Source of the DNA: Rhodobacteraceae bacterium UBA6273
Lineage (GTDB): Bacteria > Pseudomonadota > Alphaproteobacteria > Rhodobacterales > Rhodobacteraceae
Assembly: GCA_002440625.1 (NCBI GenBank)
Contig: DJUV01000297.1
Span: forward strand, 1 to 16,589
Reading direction: 5' to 3'
DNA length: 16,589 nt
Under the pieces are notes generated by a model. That model was not told the DNA's origin, did not search any database, and saw nothing but the letters and a program-made list of their open reading frames with translations. Shown one piece after another: positions 1 to 9,733 of this stretch. Each line of letters begins with the position of its first letter. Position 1 is the stretch's first letter. The position numbers and the translations under genes were made by a program.

Positions 1-566
1 TCGACCCGCATATGAAGTGGGAGCTTCGGACGCAGCTCAAGTCGCTGCACCACCAGTTCGGCCATACGATGATCTATGTCACCCATGACCAGACCGAGGC
101 GCTGACCTTCGCCGACAAGGTCGTCGTGATGCACAGCGGTCGCGTCGTCCAGATCGGCACGCCGCAGGAACTCTTTGAAACGCCGGCGCATACCTTCGTC
201 GGCTACTTCATCGGCTCGCCGGGGATGAACGTCATCCCCGCTATCGTCGAGGGCAACGTCGCGAGCATAAACGGCTCGCGCGTGCCGCTTGGCCGGGGCT
301 ATGGCAACCTAAAGGGCAAGGTCGAGATCGGCGTCCGCCCGGAATTCGCCCGGCTTTCGGCGAGCGAGGGACTGCCGGTCAAGGTGCGGCGGGTTGAGGA
401 CGTGGGCCGCCACAAGATCATCCGGGCCGAGTTCTTCGGCACCGACATCAACATCCTTGCCGATGAAGGCGCGCCGATCGGCGCCGACATGAACCGGGTC
501 GTCTTCGACCCCGCGCATGTCAACGTCTACGCCGACGACTGGCGCGTGGAAGGGGAGGCCGCGTGA
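1..566 (+). CDS. glpT: Glycerol ABC transporter ATP-binding protein, C-terminal part (GlpT-like)
   Basis: This is the 3' part of an ABC ATPase whose Walker A, Q-loop, signature and Walker B regions lie before the window. In frame from base 3 it begins DPHMKWELR, the segment that follows Walker B in the GlpS/GlpT glycerol-import ATPases. Next come the switch histidine in YVTHDQTEALTFAD and a C-terminal TOBE/OB-type domain containing GVRPE, as in the MalK/UgpC group. It would power the GlpP-GlpQ channel from the cytoplasmic side. Its TGA (564-566) overlaps the ATG of the next gene by one base, which indicates translational coupling. In rhizobial glpSTPQUV operons two ATPases precede the permeases. 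By position this is the second, but glpS and glpT are similar enough that the symbol is an inference. Confidence 0.85.
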   Translation, partial: DPHMKWELRTQLKSLHHQFGHTMIYVTHDQTEALTFADKVVVMHSGRVVQIGTPQELFETPAHTFVGYFIGSPGMNVIPAIVEGNVASINGSRVPLGRGYGNLKGKVEIGVRPEFARLSASEGLPVKVRRVEDVGRHKIIRAEFFGTDINILADEGAPIGADMNRVVFDPAHVNVYADDWRVEGEAA

Positions 567-1438
567 TGGAAAAGACCGTCAACCAAAAAGCCTGGTTTCT
601 GGTGCTGCCGGTGCTGATCCTGGTGGCCTTTTCGGCGGTGATCCCGCTGATGACCGTGGTCAACTATTCGGTGCAGGACACATTCGGGAACAACGAATTC
701 TTCTGGGCCGGCCTCGAATGGTTCGGCGAGATGCTGGAAAGCGACCGCATGTGGGATGCGCTTGGCCGGCAACTGCTCTTTTCGGCCATCATCCTCGCCA
801 TCGAGGTGCCGATGGGCATCTTTGTGGCTCTGAACATGCCAAAAAAGGGCTTCTGGGCCTCGGTCTGCCTCGTCCTGATGGCGCTGCCGCTTCTCATTCC
901 GTGGAACGTGGTCGGTACGATCTGGCAGATCTTCGGCCGCGTCGACATCGGGCTTCTTGGCCGTACGCTGGCCGCGATGGGTATCGACTACAACTACACC
1001 AATGACGTGGTGGACGCCTGGGTCACGGTCATCGTCATGGATGTCTGGCACTGGACCTCGCTGGTGGCGCTTCTGGCCTATGCCGGGCTGCAGTCGATCC
1101 CGGACGCCTATTACCAGGCCGCGAAGATTGACCAGGCGAGCCGCTGGAAGGTGTTCCGCTACATCGAACTTCCCAAGATGCAGGGCGTGTTGATGATCGC
1201 CATCCTCCTGCGCTTCATGGACAGCTTCATGATCTATACGGAACCCTTCGTCGTCACCGGCGGCGGTCCGGGCAACGCAACGACCTTCCTCTCCATCGAC
1301 CTCGTGAAGATGGCTATCGGCCAATTCGACCTCGGTCCCGCCGCCGCCTTCTCGATCATGTACTTCCTGGTGATCCTTCTGATCTCCTGGGTTTTCTACA
1401 CCGTGATGACCAACCTCGACAAAAGGGATGGCGTGTGA
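566..1438 (+). CDS. glpP: Glycerol ABC transporter permease GlpP
   Basis: A 290-residue inner-membrane permease of the MalF/UgpA type. An N-terminal helix (AWFLVLPVLILVAFSAVIPL) is followed by a periplasmic stretch and several further helices. The cytoplasmic EAA loop that docks on the ATPase is visible as YYQAAKIDQASRWKVFRYIELP, with a conserved hydrophobic segment near the C-terminus. ATG 566 is favoured because AGGGGAGG (551-558) sits seven bases upstream. A GTG at 563 is an in-frame alternative adding one residue. The gene overlaps both neighbours by TGATG junctions. The glycerol assignment comes from gene order (ATPase, two permeases, small membrane protein, large binding protein, glpK), which matches the glpSTPQUV system described in Rhizobium leguminosarum. 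Confidence 0.88.
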   Translation: MEKTVNQKAWFLVLPVLILVAFSAVIPLMTVVNYSVQDTFGNNEFFWAGLEWFGEMLESDRMWDALGRQLLFSAIILAIEVPMGIFVALNMPKKGFWASVCLVLMALPLLIPWNVVGTIWQIFGRVDIGLLGRTLAAMGIDYNYTNDVVDAWVTVIVMDVWHWTSLVALLAYAGLQSIPDAYYQAAKIDQASRWKVFRYIELPKMQGVLMIAILLRFMDSFMIYTEPFVVTGGGPGNATTFLSIDLVKMAIGQFDLGPAAAFSIMYFLVILLISWVFYTVMTNLDKRDGV

Positions 1439-2289
1439 TGGCTGACGCAACTGCAAACCCCTCCGCCGCGCGCGGGATGAGCCTGCCCCGCGTCAACGGC
1501 CGGGCGCTGGTGATGGTCGCCTACTTCGTCTTCCTGCTTCTGCCGATCTACTGGCTCATCAACATGAGCCTGAAGACGAACACGGAGATTCTGAACGTCT
1601 TCTCGCTCTGGCCGCAAGATTTCACGATCGCCAACTACAAGACTATCCTGACCGATCCTAGCTGGTACATGGGCTATGTGAACAGCCTGATCTACGTGGT
1701 GATGAACACCGTCATCTCGATCACAGTCGCGCTGCCCGCCGCCTATGCCTTCAGCCGGTATTCGTTCCTCGGCGACAAGCACCTGTTCTTCTGGCTCTTG
1801 ACCAACCGGATGGCGCCGCCTGCGGTCTTCGCGCTGCCCTTCTTTCAGCTTTATTCCTCGGTCGGGCTTTTCGACACGCATATCGCGGTGGCGCTGGCGC
1901 ACTGTCTTTTCAACGTGCCGCTCGCGGTCTGGATCCTTGAAGGCTTCATGCGCGGCGTCCCGAAGGAAATCGACGAGACCGCCTATATCGACGGCTACAG
2001 CTTTGGCCGCTTCTTCATCCGCATCTTCATGCCGCTGATCGCCAGCGGGATCGGTGTCGCGGCCTTCTTCTGCTTCATGTTCTCATGGGTCGAGCTGCTG
2101 CTCAGCCGCACGCTCACCTCGGTCAACGCCAAGCCGATCGCCGCGACGATGACGCGCACCGTTTCCGCCTCGGGCCTCGACTGGGGCGTGCTGGCGGCGG
2201 CCGGGGTGCTGACCATCGTGCCCGGCGCGCTCGTGATCTACTTCGTCCGCAACTACATCGCCAAGGGCTTTGCCCTCGGCCGTGTGTGA
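1438..2289 (+). CDS. glpQ: Glycerol ABC transporter permease GlpQ
   Basis: A 283-residue partner permease of the MalG/UgpE type that pairs with GlpP to form the transmembrane channel. The first helix (LVMVAYFVFLLLPIYWLINM) is followed by the family-typical segment 'SLKTNTEIL'. The EAA loop is seen as IDETAYIDGYSFGRFFIRIFMP, and the C-terminus ends YIAKGFALGRV, comparable to the usual 'GLTAGAVKG' tail of MalG-type permeases. ATG 1438 overlaps the glpP TGA (1436-1438), and GTG 1435 is a possible start one codon earlier. The name should not be confused with the glycerophosphodiester phosphodiesterase glpQ of enteric bacteria. Confidence 0.88.
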   Translation: MADATANPSAARGMSLPRVNGRALVMVAYFVFLLLPIYWLINMSLKTNTEILNVFSLWPQDFTIANYKTILTDPSWYMGYVNSLIYVVMNTVISITVALPAAYAFSRYSFLGDKHLFFWLLTNRMAPPAVFALPFFQLYSSVGLFDTHIAVALAHCLFNVPLAVWILEGFMRGVPKEIDETAYIDGYSFGRFFIRIFMPLIASGIGVAAFFCFMFSWVELLLSRTLTSVNAKPIAATMTRTVSASGLDWGVLAAAGVLTIVPGALVIYFVRNYIAKGFALGRV

Positions 2290-2313
2290 CCCTGAGTTAG
2301 GGAGGATCCCACT

Positions 2314-2586
2314 ATGCAATGGATGGCCTGGACTGCGCCGACCGCGATCTTCTTCGTGGTCATCGCCTGCCTTCTTCTCACCTTCACGGTCCTCGCGATC
2401 AAGTTCCCGGAAACGCCGCGCACCGGCGTCCTGAGGATCGAGACGACGCGCGGCGACCGGCTTTTCATCACTCTTCTGGGTTCGGCCTTCATCAATCTGG
2501 CCTGGCTCGGTCTTGTCAGCGCACCGCAATGGGGCGCGCTGATCGTCTGCCTGATCTACGCCTTCGCGGTTTTCCGCTGGGTCTGA
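2314..2586 (+). CDS. glpU: Small three-helix membrane protein of the glycerol transporter (GlpU-like, DUF2160)
   Basis: A 90-residue hydrophobic protein with three likely membrane helices: about residues 9-28 (AIFFVVIACLLLTFTVLAIK), 50-66 (FITLLGSAFINLAWLGL) and 72-88 (GALIVCLIYAFAVFRW). A short polar loop with TRGDRLF lies between the first two. A strong ribosome site, AGGGAGGA (2299-2306), precedes the ATG. It lies between glpQ and glpV exactly where the DUF2160 protein GlpU sits in characterised glycerol ABC operons. Its molecular role is not established. A transporter accessory subunit is the natural inference from its fixed position and membrane location. There is no sequence match to ABC subunits. 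Confidence 0.82.
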   Translation: MQWMAWTAPTAIFFVVIACLLLTFTVLAIKFPETPRTGVLRIETTRGDRLFITLLGSAFINLAWLGLVSAPQWGALIVCLIYAFAVFRWV

Positions 2587-2603
2587 GACGGCAACTGAGA
2601 GAA

Positions 2604-2634
2604 GGCGCGGTCCGGCCATTTGCCGGGGGGCGCC
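2604..2634 (+). other. Intergenic hairpin between glpU and glpV
   Basis: A two-step inverted repeat: outer stem GGCGC (2604-2608) with GCGCC (2630-2634), a symmetrical 3x3 internal loop, and inner stem CCGGC (2612-2616) with GCCGG (2622-2626) around a five-base loop. It is not followed by a T-run, so it is unlikely to be an intrinsic terminator. It lies in the 81-bp leader just upstream of the binding-protein gene, where an mRNA processing or stabilising structure would be expected. That function is inferred. Confidence 0.4.
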
Positions 2635-2667
2635 GTTAAACGAATGGTCTTTCAAAGGGAGGTACGA

Positions 2668-4392
2668 ATGAAACTGCCATTCAAGTCAACAACAGCAATG
2701 AGTGTGGCGCTCATGCTGCTTACCGGACCGGCATTCGCCGGGATTGAAGAGGCGAAAGCCTTCCTCGACGCCGAAATCGGTGACATGTCGACGCTCGACC
2801 GCGCCGGCCAGGAAGCCGAGATGCAGTGGTTCATCGATGCGGCCAAGCCCTATGCGGGCATGGAGATCAAGGTCGTCTCCGAGACCATCGACACACACAG
2901 CTATGAATCGAAGGTGCTGGCCCCGGCCTTCTCCGCGATCACCGGCATCAAGGTCACGCATGACCTGATCGGCGAAGGCGATGTCGTCGAAAAGCTGCAG
3001 ACGCAGATGCAATCGGGCGAGAACATCTATGACGCCTACGTTAACGACAGTGACCTGATCGGGACCCACTGGCGCTATCAGCAAGCGCGCAGCCTGACCG
3101 ACTGGATGGCGGGCGAAGGTGCCGCTGTTACCAACCCCGGCCTCGACCTGGCCGATTTCATCGGCACCAAGTTCACCACGGCCCCTGACGGCAAGCTCTA
3201 CCAGCTTCCCGACCAGCAGTTCGCGAACCTCTACTGGTTCCGCTATGACTGGTTCAGCGATCAGAAGACCAAGGACGATTTCAAGGCCAAGTACGGCTAT
3301 GATCTCGGCGTGCCGGTCAACTGGTCGGCCTATGAGGACATCGCGGAGTTCTTCACCGGACGCGACATGTCCTACATGGGCGGTCCGGCCTCCGGCGTCT
3401 ATGGCAACATGGACTACGGCAAGAAGGACCCGTCGCTTGGCTGGCGCTATACCGATGCCTGGATGTCGATGGCCGGCATGGGCGATGTGGGTGAACCGAA
3501 CGGCCTGCCGGTCGACGAATGGGGCATCCGCGTGGACGAAAACTCCCGTCCGGTCGGGTCCTGCGTGGCGCGCGGTGGTGCTACGAATGACGCGGCAGCG
3601 GTCTATGCCGTGACCAAGGCGATCGAATGGCTGCAGAAGTACACCCCGCCGGAAGCACAAGGCATGACCTTCAGCGAGGCCGGCCCGGTTCCTGCCCAGG
3701 GCGCGATTGCCCAGCAGATGTTCTGGTATACTGCCTTCACCGCGGCGTCGGTTGCGCCCGGCACCCCGGTGATGAACGAGGACGGCACGCCGAAATGGCG
3801 CATGGCCCCCTCGCCGCATGGCGTCTACTGGCAAAACGGCCAGAAGATCGGCTATCAGGACGTGGGTTCCTGGACGCTGATGAAATCCACCCCGGTGGAT
3901 CGTGCGCAGGCGGCATGGCTCTATGCCCAGTTCGTCACTTCGAAGACGGTGGATGTGAAGAAGTCCGACGTCGGCCTGACCTTCATCCGTCAGTCGACCA
4001 TCGACAGCCAGCACTTCACCGACCGTGCGCCGAAACTGGGTGGGTTGATCGAGTTCTACCGCTCGCCGGCCCGCGTCCAGTGGTCGCCGACCGGCACCAA
4101 TATCCCGGACTATCCAAAGCTGGCGCAGCTTTGGTGGCAGAACATCGGTGACGCCATGTCTGGCGCCAAGTCGCCGCAGGAGGCACTCGATTCGCTCTGC
4201 GCCGAACAGGAGAAGGTGCTTGAGCGTCTGGAGCGCGCAGGCGTTCAGGGCGATATCGGTCCGAAGATGAACGAAGAGAAGGACCCGCAGGAATGGCTCG
4301 ACGCGCCCGGCGCGCCGGTCGCCAAACTTGAGAACGAAAAGCCGCAGGGCGAGACCGTCTCTTACGACGAGCTCATCAAGTCCTGGCAGTGA
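2668..4392 (+). CDS. glpV: Glycerol ABC transporter periplasmic binding protein GlpV
   Basis: A 574-residue extracellular solute-binding protein. The N-terminus [21 protein letters not shown] is a Sec signal peptide with cleavage predicted after residue 24, and there is no lipobox. The mature part is much larger than typical sugar-binding proteins, as known for GlpV-type glycerol receptors. It carries the family 1 solute-binding fold features '[18 protein letters not shown]' and '[16 protein letters not shown]' near the N-terminus. ATG 2668 is chosen because AAAGGGAGG (2654-2662) lies five bases upstream and it gives a clean signal peptide. Upstream in-frame codons would add non-signal residues. 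It would capture glycerol in the periplasm and deliver it to GlpPQ. Confidence 0.9.
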   Translation: MKLPFKSTTAMSVALMLLTGPAFAGIEEAKAFLDAEIGDMSTLDRAGQEAEMQWFIDAAKPYAGMEIKVVSETIDTHSYESKVLAPAFSAITGIKVTHDLIGEGDVVEKLQTQMQSGENIYDAYVNDSDLIGTHWRYQQARSLTDWMAGEGAAVTNPGLDLADFIGTKFTTAPDGKLYQLPDQQFANLYWFRYDWFSDQKTKDDFKAKYGYDLGVPVNWSAYEDIAEFFTGRDMSYMGGPASGVYGNMDYGKKDPSLGWRYTDAWMSMAGMGDVGEPNGLPVDEWGIRVDENSRPVGSCVARGGATNDAAAVYAVTKAIEWLQKYTPPEAQGMTFSEAGPVPAQGAIAQQMFWYTAFTAASVAPGTPVMNEDGTPKWRMAPSPHGVYWQNGQKIGYQDVGSWTLMKSTPVDRAQAAWLYAQFVTSKTVDVKKSDVGLTFIRQSTIDSQHFTDRAPKLGGLIEFYRSPARVQWSPTGTNIPDYPKLAQLWWQNIGDAMSGAKSPQEALDSLCAEQEKVLERLERAGVQGDIGPKMNEEKDPQEWLDAPGAPVAKLENEKPQGETVSYDELIKSWQ

Positions 4393-4401
4393 CCTGAAAC
4401 C

Positions 4402-4425
4402 GGCCGGGGCTTCCGGGCCCCGGCC
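4402..4425 (+). other. GC-rich hairpin between glpV and glpK
   Basis: A perfect 9-bp inverted repeat, GGCCGGGGC (4402-4410) and GCCCCGGCC (4417-4425), separated by the six-base loop TTCCGG, ten bases after the glpV stop codon. No T-tract follows, so full Rho-independent termination is doubtful. Such structures after binding-protein genes commonly protect the upstream message or cause partial termination, giving more binding protein than kinase. That role is inferred. Confidence 0.55.
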
Positions 4426-4483
4426 ATCAGCGCGGTGGATGCTCCCCCGCCGCGCTTTTCCCTTTCAGGACGGAATGCGACCG

Positions 4484-5971
<1,488 letters not shown>

Positions 5972-7000
5972 CTAGCTTCGCGGCAGGCGATCCGGATCGG
6001 GCGGCGCGACAGAGCTTCGCACGATCAGATCGGGCATGAGAAGTGTCTCATTCAGCTCCGGCGGGACACCGTCAAGAAGGCCCAGAAGCATCGCCATGGC
6101 GGTCCGGCCAATCGCGATCCGGGGCTGGCGCAGCGTCGTCAGAGCCGGCGACAGGAAGCCCGCTTGCGGGATGTCGTCGAACCCGGTGACCGAGAAATCG
6201 CGCGGCACGTCATAACCCCGCGCTGTCAGCGCGAGCACGACGCCCGCCGCGGTCTGGTCGTTGACGCACATGAAGGCGGTCGGCAGCGTGTCGCGCAGAA
6301 AAAGGCGTTCGACGGCGGTGCGCCCGCCTTCGAGCGTGCCGTCGGTATCAAGGATGGTCTGGCCATCGCGGAGGCCTGCAACCGCCAAAGCCTCATCAAA
6401 GCCGATCCGGCGGCGGTGGTGGGCCTGACGTTCGCGGCTGTCGCCGATGAAGGCGATGCGGCGGTGGCCTTGGGTGATGAGAAGATCGACCATCCGCCGC
6501 GCGCCCATCCGGTCATCGACGCCAACGAAGGGGATGGCGCCATTGACCATCGGCTCGATCACCGCGACCGAGGGCGGCAGGCGGGGCAGGGGCAGGGCGG
6601 CATCGACAGGCAGGATGCCGGTGAAAAGGATCATCCCCGCCGCCTGGTTCGAATTCAGGAACTTCTGGTATTCAATGGCGCGGCCATGATCGCCCTGGGT
6701 ATGTCCGATCAGAAGGCCGTAGCCATTGGCGCGGGCCTCCGTCTCCATTCCGATCAGGATGTTGGGGAAGTTCGGATCGCCGATGTCGGGCGCGATGGCG
6801 AGGATCATGTTCGACCGGCCCATGCGCAGATTGCGGGCCATCGCGTTGACCGTATAGCCGGTGACGGCAATCGCCCGGTTGACCTTCTGCCGGGTCGAGG
6901 CCGCGACCTTTTCCGGCATGTGGATCGCGCGTGAGACGGTGGCGATCGACACTTCCGCCAGTCGCGCGACGTCCTCGATGGTGGCCGGGGCCTTGGTCAT
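5972..7000 (-). CDS. LacI-family transcriptional regulator
   Basis: A 342-residue repressor. The N-terminal helix-turn-helix (residues about 7-26, TIEDVARLAEVSIATVSRAI) and hinge (NAMARNLRMG) are classical LacI/GalR features. The remainder is a periplasmic-binding-protein-like effector domain with 'GHRRIAFIGD', 'AFMCVNDQTAAG' and 'FSVTGFDDIP'. ATG 7000 is preferred, with AGG six bases upstream; GTG 7003 is one codon earlier. It is divergent from the sugar ABC operon, and a LacI-type palindrome lies at 7101-7114 in the shared intergenic region. Repression of that operon, relieved by a sugar ligand, is therefore the best model. It stops directly against glpK but shares no promoter with it, so control of glycerol genes is not supported. 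Confidence 0.92.
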   Translation of the reverse strand: MTKAPATIEDVARLAEVSIATVSRAIHMPEKVAASTRQKVNRAIAVTGYTVNAMARNLRMGRSNMILAIAPDIGDPNFPNILIGMETEARANGYGLLIGHTQGDHGRAIEYQKFLNSNQAAGMILFTGILPVDAALPLPRLPPSVAVIEPMVNGAIPFVGVDDRMGARRMVDLLITQGHRRIAFIGDSRERQAHHRRRIGFDEALAVAGLRDGQTILDTDGTLEGGRTAVERLFLRDTLPTAFMCVNDQTAAGVVLALTARGYDVPRDFSVTGFDDIPQAGFLSPALTTLRQPRIAIGRTAMAMLLGLLDGVPPELNETLLMPDLIVRSSVAPPDPDRLPRS

Positions 7001-7087
7001 CACAAACCTGTCTGGCGGGGCGATACCCGCCTCTCATATCGCCGAATGCCCCGGCGCGTAAACGCCGCAGATGGCCTTCCGGGCTTG

Positions 7088-7116
7088 TTGACAGCTAAAA
7101 TGTAAAGGTTTACACA
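7088..7116 (+). promoter_or_regulatory. Candidate promoter of the sugar ABC operon
   Basis: A perfect TTGACA (7088-7093) lies in the divergent intergenic region. With a 17-bp spacer the -10 would be TACACA (7111-7116), a weak match. Alternatively TAAAAT (7096-7101), one mismatch from TATAAT, could serve as a -10, but it has no good -35 box. In either reading the operator palindrome at 7101-7114 would overlap the RNA polymerase footprint. The transcription start cannot be fixed by eye. Confidence 0.45.
7101..7114 (+). promoter_or_regulatory. LacI-type operator palindrome
   Basis: TGTAAAGGTTTACA has perfect 6-bp arms (TGTAAA / TTTACA) around a GG centre. LacI-family operators are typically palindromes of this size with a central CG step, so the GG centre is slightly off consensus. 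It lies 34 bases upstream of the ATPase start and immediately after the TTGACA box, a position suited to blocking transcription. The adjacent divergent lacI-type gene is the obvious source of the protein that binds it. A weaker GCGT-AA-ACGC element lies at 7056-7065 and might be a second, auxiliary site. Confidence 0.65.
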
Positions 7117-7147
7117 CAACCGACGGGGAGGAAATCGGGGGGAAGCG

Positions 7148-8656
7148 ATGGGCGATCCTGCGGGAATCGTTCTTGCCGCCGCGCATGTCAGCAAGGAATT
7201 TGCCGGCGTTCAGGTCCTGTTCAGCGTGGATTTCGATCTGCGCAAGGGCGAGGTCCATGCCCTGATGGGCGAGAACGGGGCGGGCAAGTCCACCCTCGTC
7301 AAAATCCTCTCGGGTTTCGAACAGCCGTCCTCGGGGCAGGTGCTGCTGGACGGCCAGCCGGTGACGCTGCCGCCCAATGGCCTTGCCGAGGCGATGGGCA
7401 TTTGCATCATCCATCAGGAATTCAACCTGGCCGAGGATCTGACCGTCACCGAAAGCATGTTCCTGGGGCGGGAGATCACCCGCTTCGGCATTCTCGACCG
7501 CAAGGCGATGCGCGCGGCGACGCGCAAGGCGCTGAACCAGCTTGGTGCGAAAGTCGATGAAAACGCCGTGATCCGCACCCTGCCGGTCGCCGCGCGGCAG
7601 ATGGTGGAAATCGCCAAGGCGATCAGCCGCGATGCCCGCGTCGTCATCATGGACGAGCCGACCGCAGTGCTGACCAAGGCCGAGACGGAGGTTCTCTTTC
7701 AGCAGATCCGCCGGCTGAAGGCCGAGGGCACCAGCTTCATCTTCGTCAGCCACAAGCTGGACGAGGTCATCGCCCTTTCAGACCGCGTGACCATCCTGCG
7801 CGACGGGCAATGGATCAAGACTGCCGCAACCTCGGACCTGACCGGCGAAAAAATCGCGCAGCTGATGGTCGGGCGCGAGCTTTCGAGCCTTTTCCCGCAG
7901 AAGCGGGAGCCTGACGTGGACGAGGAAGTCGTTCTGGAAGTCCGCGATCTGTCGACGGCCTTCGTCAAGAACGCGTCCTTCCGGCTGCGCCGGGGCGAAA
8001 TCATGGGCTTCGCCGGGCTGATCGGTTCTGGCCGGACCGAGTTGATGGAGGCTGTGATCGGCCTCCGGCCACGGCAGCACGGGCAGGTTCTCGCCAATGG
8101 CGTGGCGCTACCCGCCGGCGATCTTGGCGCGGGGATGGCGGCGGGGATGGCCTACCTCACGAAGGACCGCAAGGGGCGGGGGCTTCTCCTCAACAATGGC
8201 ATGACCACGAACCTCACACTGCAATCGCTGTCGCAGCATTCGCGCCACGGCTATCTGGTTCCGGCCAGCGAAGCCAAGGCGATGGAGCGGGCGCGGCGGC
8301 GCTTCGACATCAGGGCGCGCGATCCGCGCATCGTCGTCGGGAGGATGTCGGGCGGCAACCAGCAGAAGCTGCTCCTCGCCAAGGTGATGGAGCGCGAGCC
8401 GCGCATCATCCTGATCGACGAACCGACGCGGGGCATCGACGTCGGCACCAAGCAGCAGATCTACAACTTCATCTCTGCCCTTGCCGCCGACGGCGCCGCT
8501 GTCATCGTGGTGTCCTCGGAGATGCCCGAGGTTATCGGGCTTTGCACCAAGGTGGCGGTGATGCGCGAGGGGCGCATCGTCGGCCAGCTTGAAGGCGACG
8601 ATATCACCGAACATGAAATCATGCGCTACGCCGCCGGTCTCAAGACCGCTGCCTGA
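7148..8656 (+). CDS. Sugar ABC transporter ATP-binding protein (RbsA/MglA type, two NBDs)
   Basis: A 502-residue cytoplasmic ATPase with two fused nucleotide-binding domains, as in ribose, galactose and xylose importers. NBD1 has Walker A GENGAGKS (residues 41-48), Walker B VVIMDEPTAVLT and switch histidine FVSHKLDEV. Its signature region reads LPVAARQM, lacking the usual glycine pattern. NBD2 has the degenerate P-loop GLIGSGRTEL typical of this class, an intact signature MSGGNQQKLLLAK, Walker B IILIDEPTRGID and 'SSEMPEV' in place of the H-loop. A G-rich ribosome site (GGGGGGAAG) precedes the ATG. It is the first gene of the operon, followed nine bases after its stop by the permease. Confidence 0.93.
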   Translation: MGDPAGIVLAAAHVSKEFAGVQVLFSVDFDLRKGEVHALMGENGAGKSTLVKILSGFEQPSSGQVLLDGQPVTLPPNGLAEAMGICIIHQEFNLAEDLTVTESMFLGREITRFGILDRKAMRAATRKALNQLGAKVDENAVIRTLPVAARQMVEIAKAISRDARVVIMDEPTAVLTKAETEVLFQQIRRLKAEGTSFIFVSHKLDEVIALSDRVTILRDGQWIKTAATSDLTGEKIAQLMVGRELSSLFPQKREPDVDEEVVLEVRDLSTAFVKNASFRLRRGEIMGFAGLIGSGRTELMEAVIGLRPRQHGQVLANGVALPAGDLGAGMAAGMAYLTKDRKGRGLLLNNGMTTNLTLQSLSQHSRHGYLVPASEAKAMERARRRFDIRARDPRIVVGRMSGGNQQKLLLAKVMEREPRIILIDEPTRGIDVGTKQQIYNFISALAADGAAVIVVSSEMPEVIGLCTKVAVMREGRIVGQLEGDDITEHEIMRYAAGLKTAA

Positions 8657-8665
8657 GGGACGAGA

Positions 8666-9664
8666 ATGGCCATAGAAGACACGACCCCGCGGCGCAGCCT
8701 TCTCGGCGACATGGATCTTCGCGCGGTGGCGCCCTTCGTGGCGCTGGCGCTGCTTTTGCTCCTTGGCGCGGTTGCCAACCCGAACTTCATCTCGCTCGCC
8801 AACCTTGAAAACGTCGCGACGCGGTCGGCCTTCATCGCGATCATCGCGGTCGGGGCGACCTTCGTGATCTCCTCGGGCGATCTCGACCTTTCGGTCGGGT
8901 CGATGCTGGCCTTCACGGCTTCGCTCATGATCATGTTCCTGAACGCGGCGCCGATTGCCGATCCGTTTCTTCTGTTGCTGGCGGCGATGGTGCTGGCGGT
9001 TCTGATCGGCATGGCCTGCGGACTTGCGAACGGGCTTATCACCACGCTGGGCAAGATCGAGCCTTTCATCGCCACTCTGGGCACCATGGGCATCTATCGC
9101 GGGCTGACCACCTGGCTGTCGCAAGGCGGCGCCATCACGCTTGAAAGCCGTGAGATTCAGGATCTTTACCGCCCAGCCTATTTCGGCAGCATCCTTGGCG
9201 TGCCGGCGCCCATCGCCGTCACCGTGCTTCTGTCGCTGGCCGCTGCTTTCGTCCTTTACCGCACCTCCTACGGCCGCCATGTCGTGGCCGTCGGTTCCAA
9301 CCGCGAGGTTGCGCGCTATTCCAGCATCAAGGTCGACCGGGTGCGCACCGCGGCCTTCGTCATTCAAGGCCTCTGCGTCGCCATCGCCGTCCTTCTCTAC
9401 GTGCCGCGCCTCGGCTCCACCTCGGCCACCACCGGGATGATGTGGGAACTTCAGGCGATCACGGCGGTCGTCGTGGGCGGCACCGCGCTCAAGGGCGGCT
9501 ACGGCAGGGTCTGGGGTTCGGTCTGCGGTGCGCTGATCCTCGAACTGGTCGGCAACATCATGCTCTTGTCGAACTTCATCTCGGAATACCTGATCGGCGC
9601 CCTGCAGGGTGCGATCATCATCATCGCCATGCTCGTGCAGCGGTCACTGGCGCGCAGGGTCTGA
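8666..9664 (+). CDS. Sugar ABC transporter permease (RbsC/BPD_transp_2 type)
   Basis: A 332-residue polytopic permease of the ribose/branched-chain superfamily with about eight to ten hydrophobic segments. The hallmark 'SSGDLDLSVGSMLAF' corresponds to the SGGIDLSVGS motif of RbsC-type permeases. Near the C-terminus 'VVVGGTALKGGYGRVWGSVCGALIL' matches the conserved cytoplasmic loop that contacts the ATPase. GAGGGA directly overlaps the preceding TGA and serves as the ribosome site. One permease gene is present, so it presumably works as a homodimer. Confidence 0.92.
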   Translation: MAIEDTTPRRSLLGDMDLRAVAPFVALALLLLLGAVANPNFISLANLENVATRSAFIAIIAVGATFVISSGDLDLSVGSMLAFTASLMIMFLNAAPIADPFLLLLAAMVLAVLIGMACGLANGLITTLGKIEPFIATLGTMGIYRGLTTWLSQGGAITLESREIQDLYRPAYFGSILGVPAPIAVTVLLSLAAAFVLYRTSYGRHVVAVGSNREVARYSSIKVDRVRTAAFVIQGLCVAIAVLLYVPRLGSTSATTGMMWELQAITAVVVGGTALKGGYGRVWGSVCGALILELVGNIMLLSNFISEYLIGALQGAIIIIAMLVQRSLARRV

Positions 9665-9673
9665 GCCTACGGG

Positions 9674-9696
9674 ACCGGGCCGGCGGGCCGCCCGGT
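9674..9696 (+). other. Intergenic hairpin before the sugar-binding protein gene
   Basis: Inverted repeat ACCGGGC (9674-9680) / GCCCGGT (9690-9696) with a nine-base GC-rich loop, lengthened at its base by two G-T pairs and a G-C pair. It lies in the 69-bp gap between permease and binding-protein genes, followed by TTTCCCCC rather than a T-run. It probably marks an mRNA processing or stability element that lets the binding protein be made in excess. That function is inferred. Confidence 0.4.
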
Positions 9697-9733
9697 TTCC
9701 CCCGACTGAAGGCCCGCACCAACAGGAGGAACC

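Noticed and set aside
2620-2667. An upstream start for glpV adding 16 residues
   Set aside because: The extra residues would precede and spoil the signal peptide, and the strong AAAGGGAGG site points to ATG 2668.
2686-4014. A 442-codon open frame antisense to glpV
   Set aside because: It is biased toward His, Arg, Asp and Gly in the way of antisense frames in GC-rich genes, with no recognisable domain, and it opposes a clear binding-protein gene.
8108-9367. A 419-codon open frame antisense to the sugar ATPase and permease
   Set aside because: It spans two well-supported genes on the other strand and has low-complexity Arg/His/Asp-rich composition; it is a shadow of codon bias.
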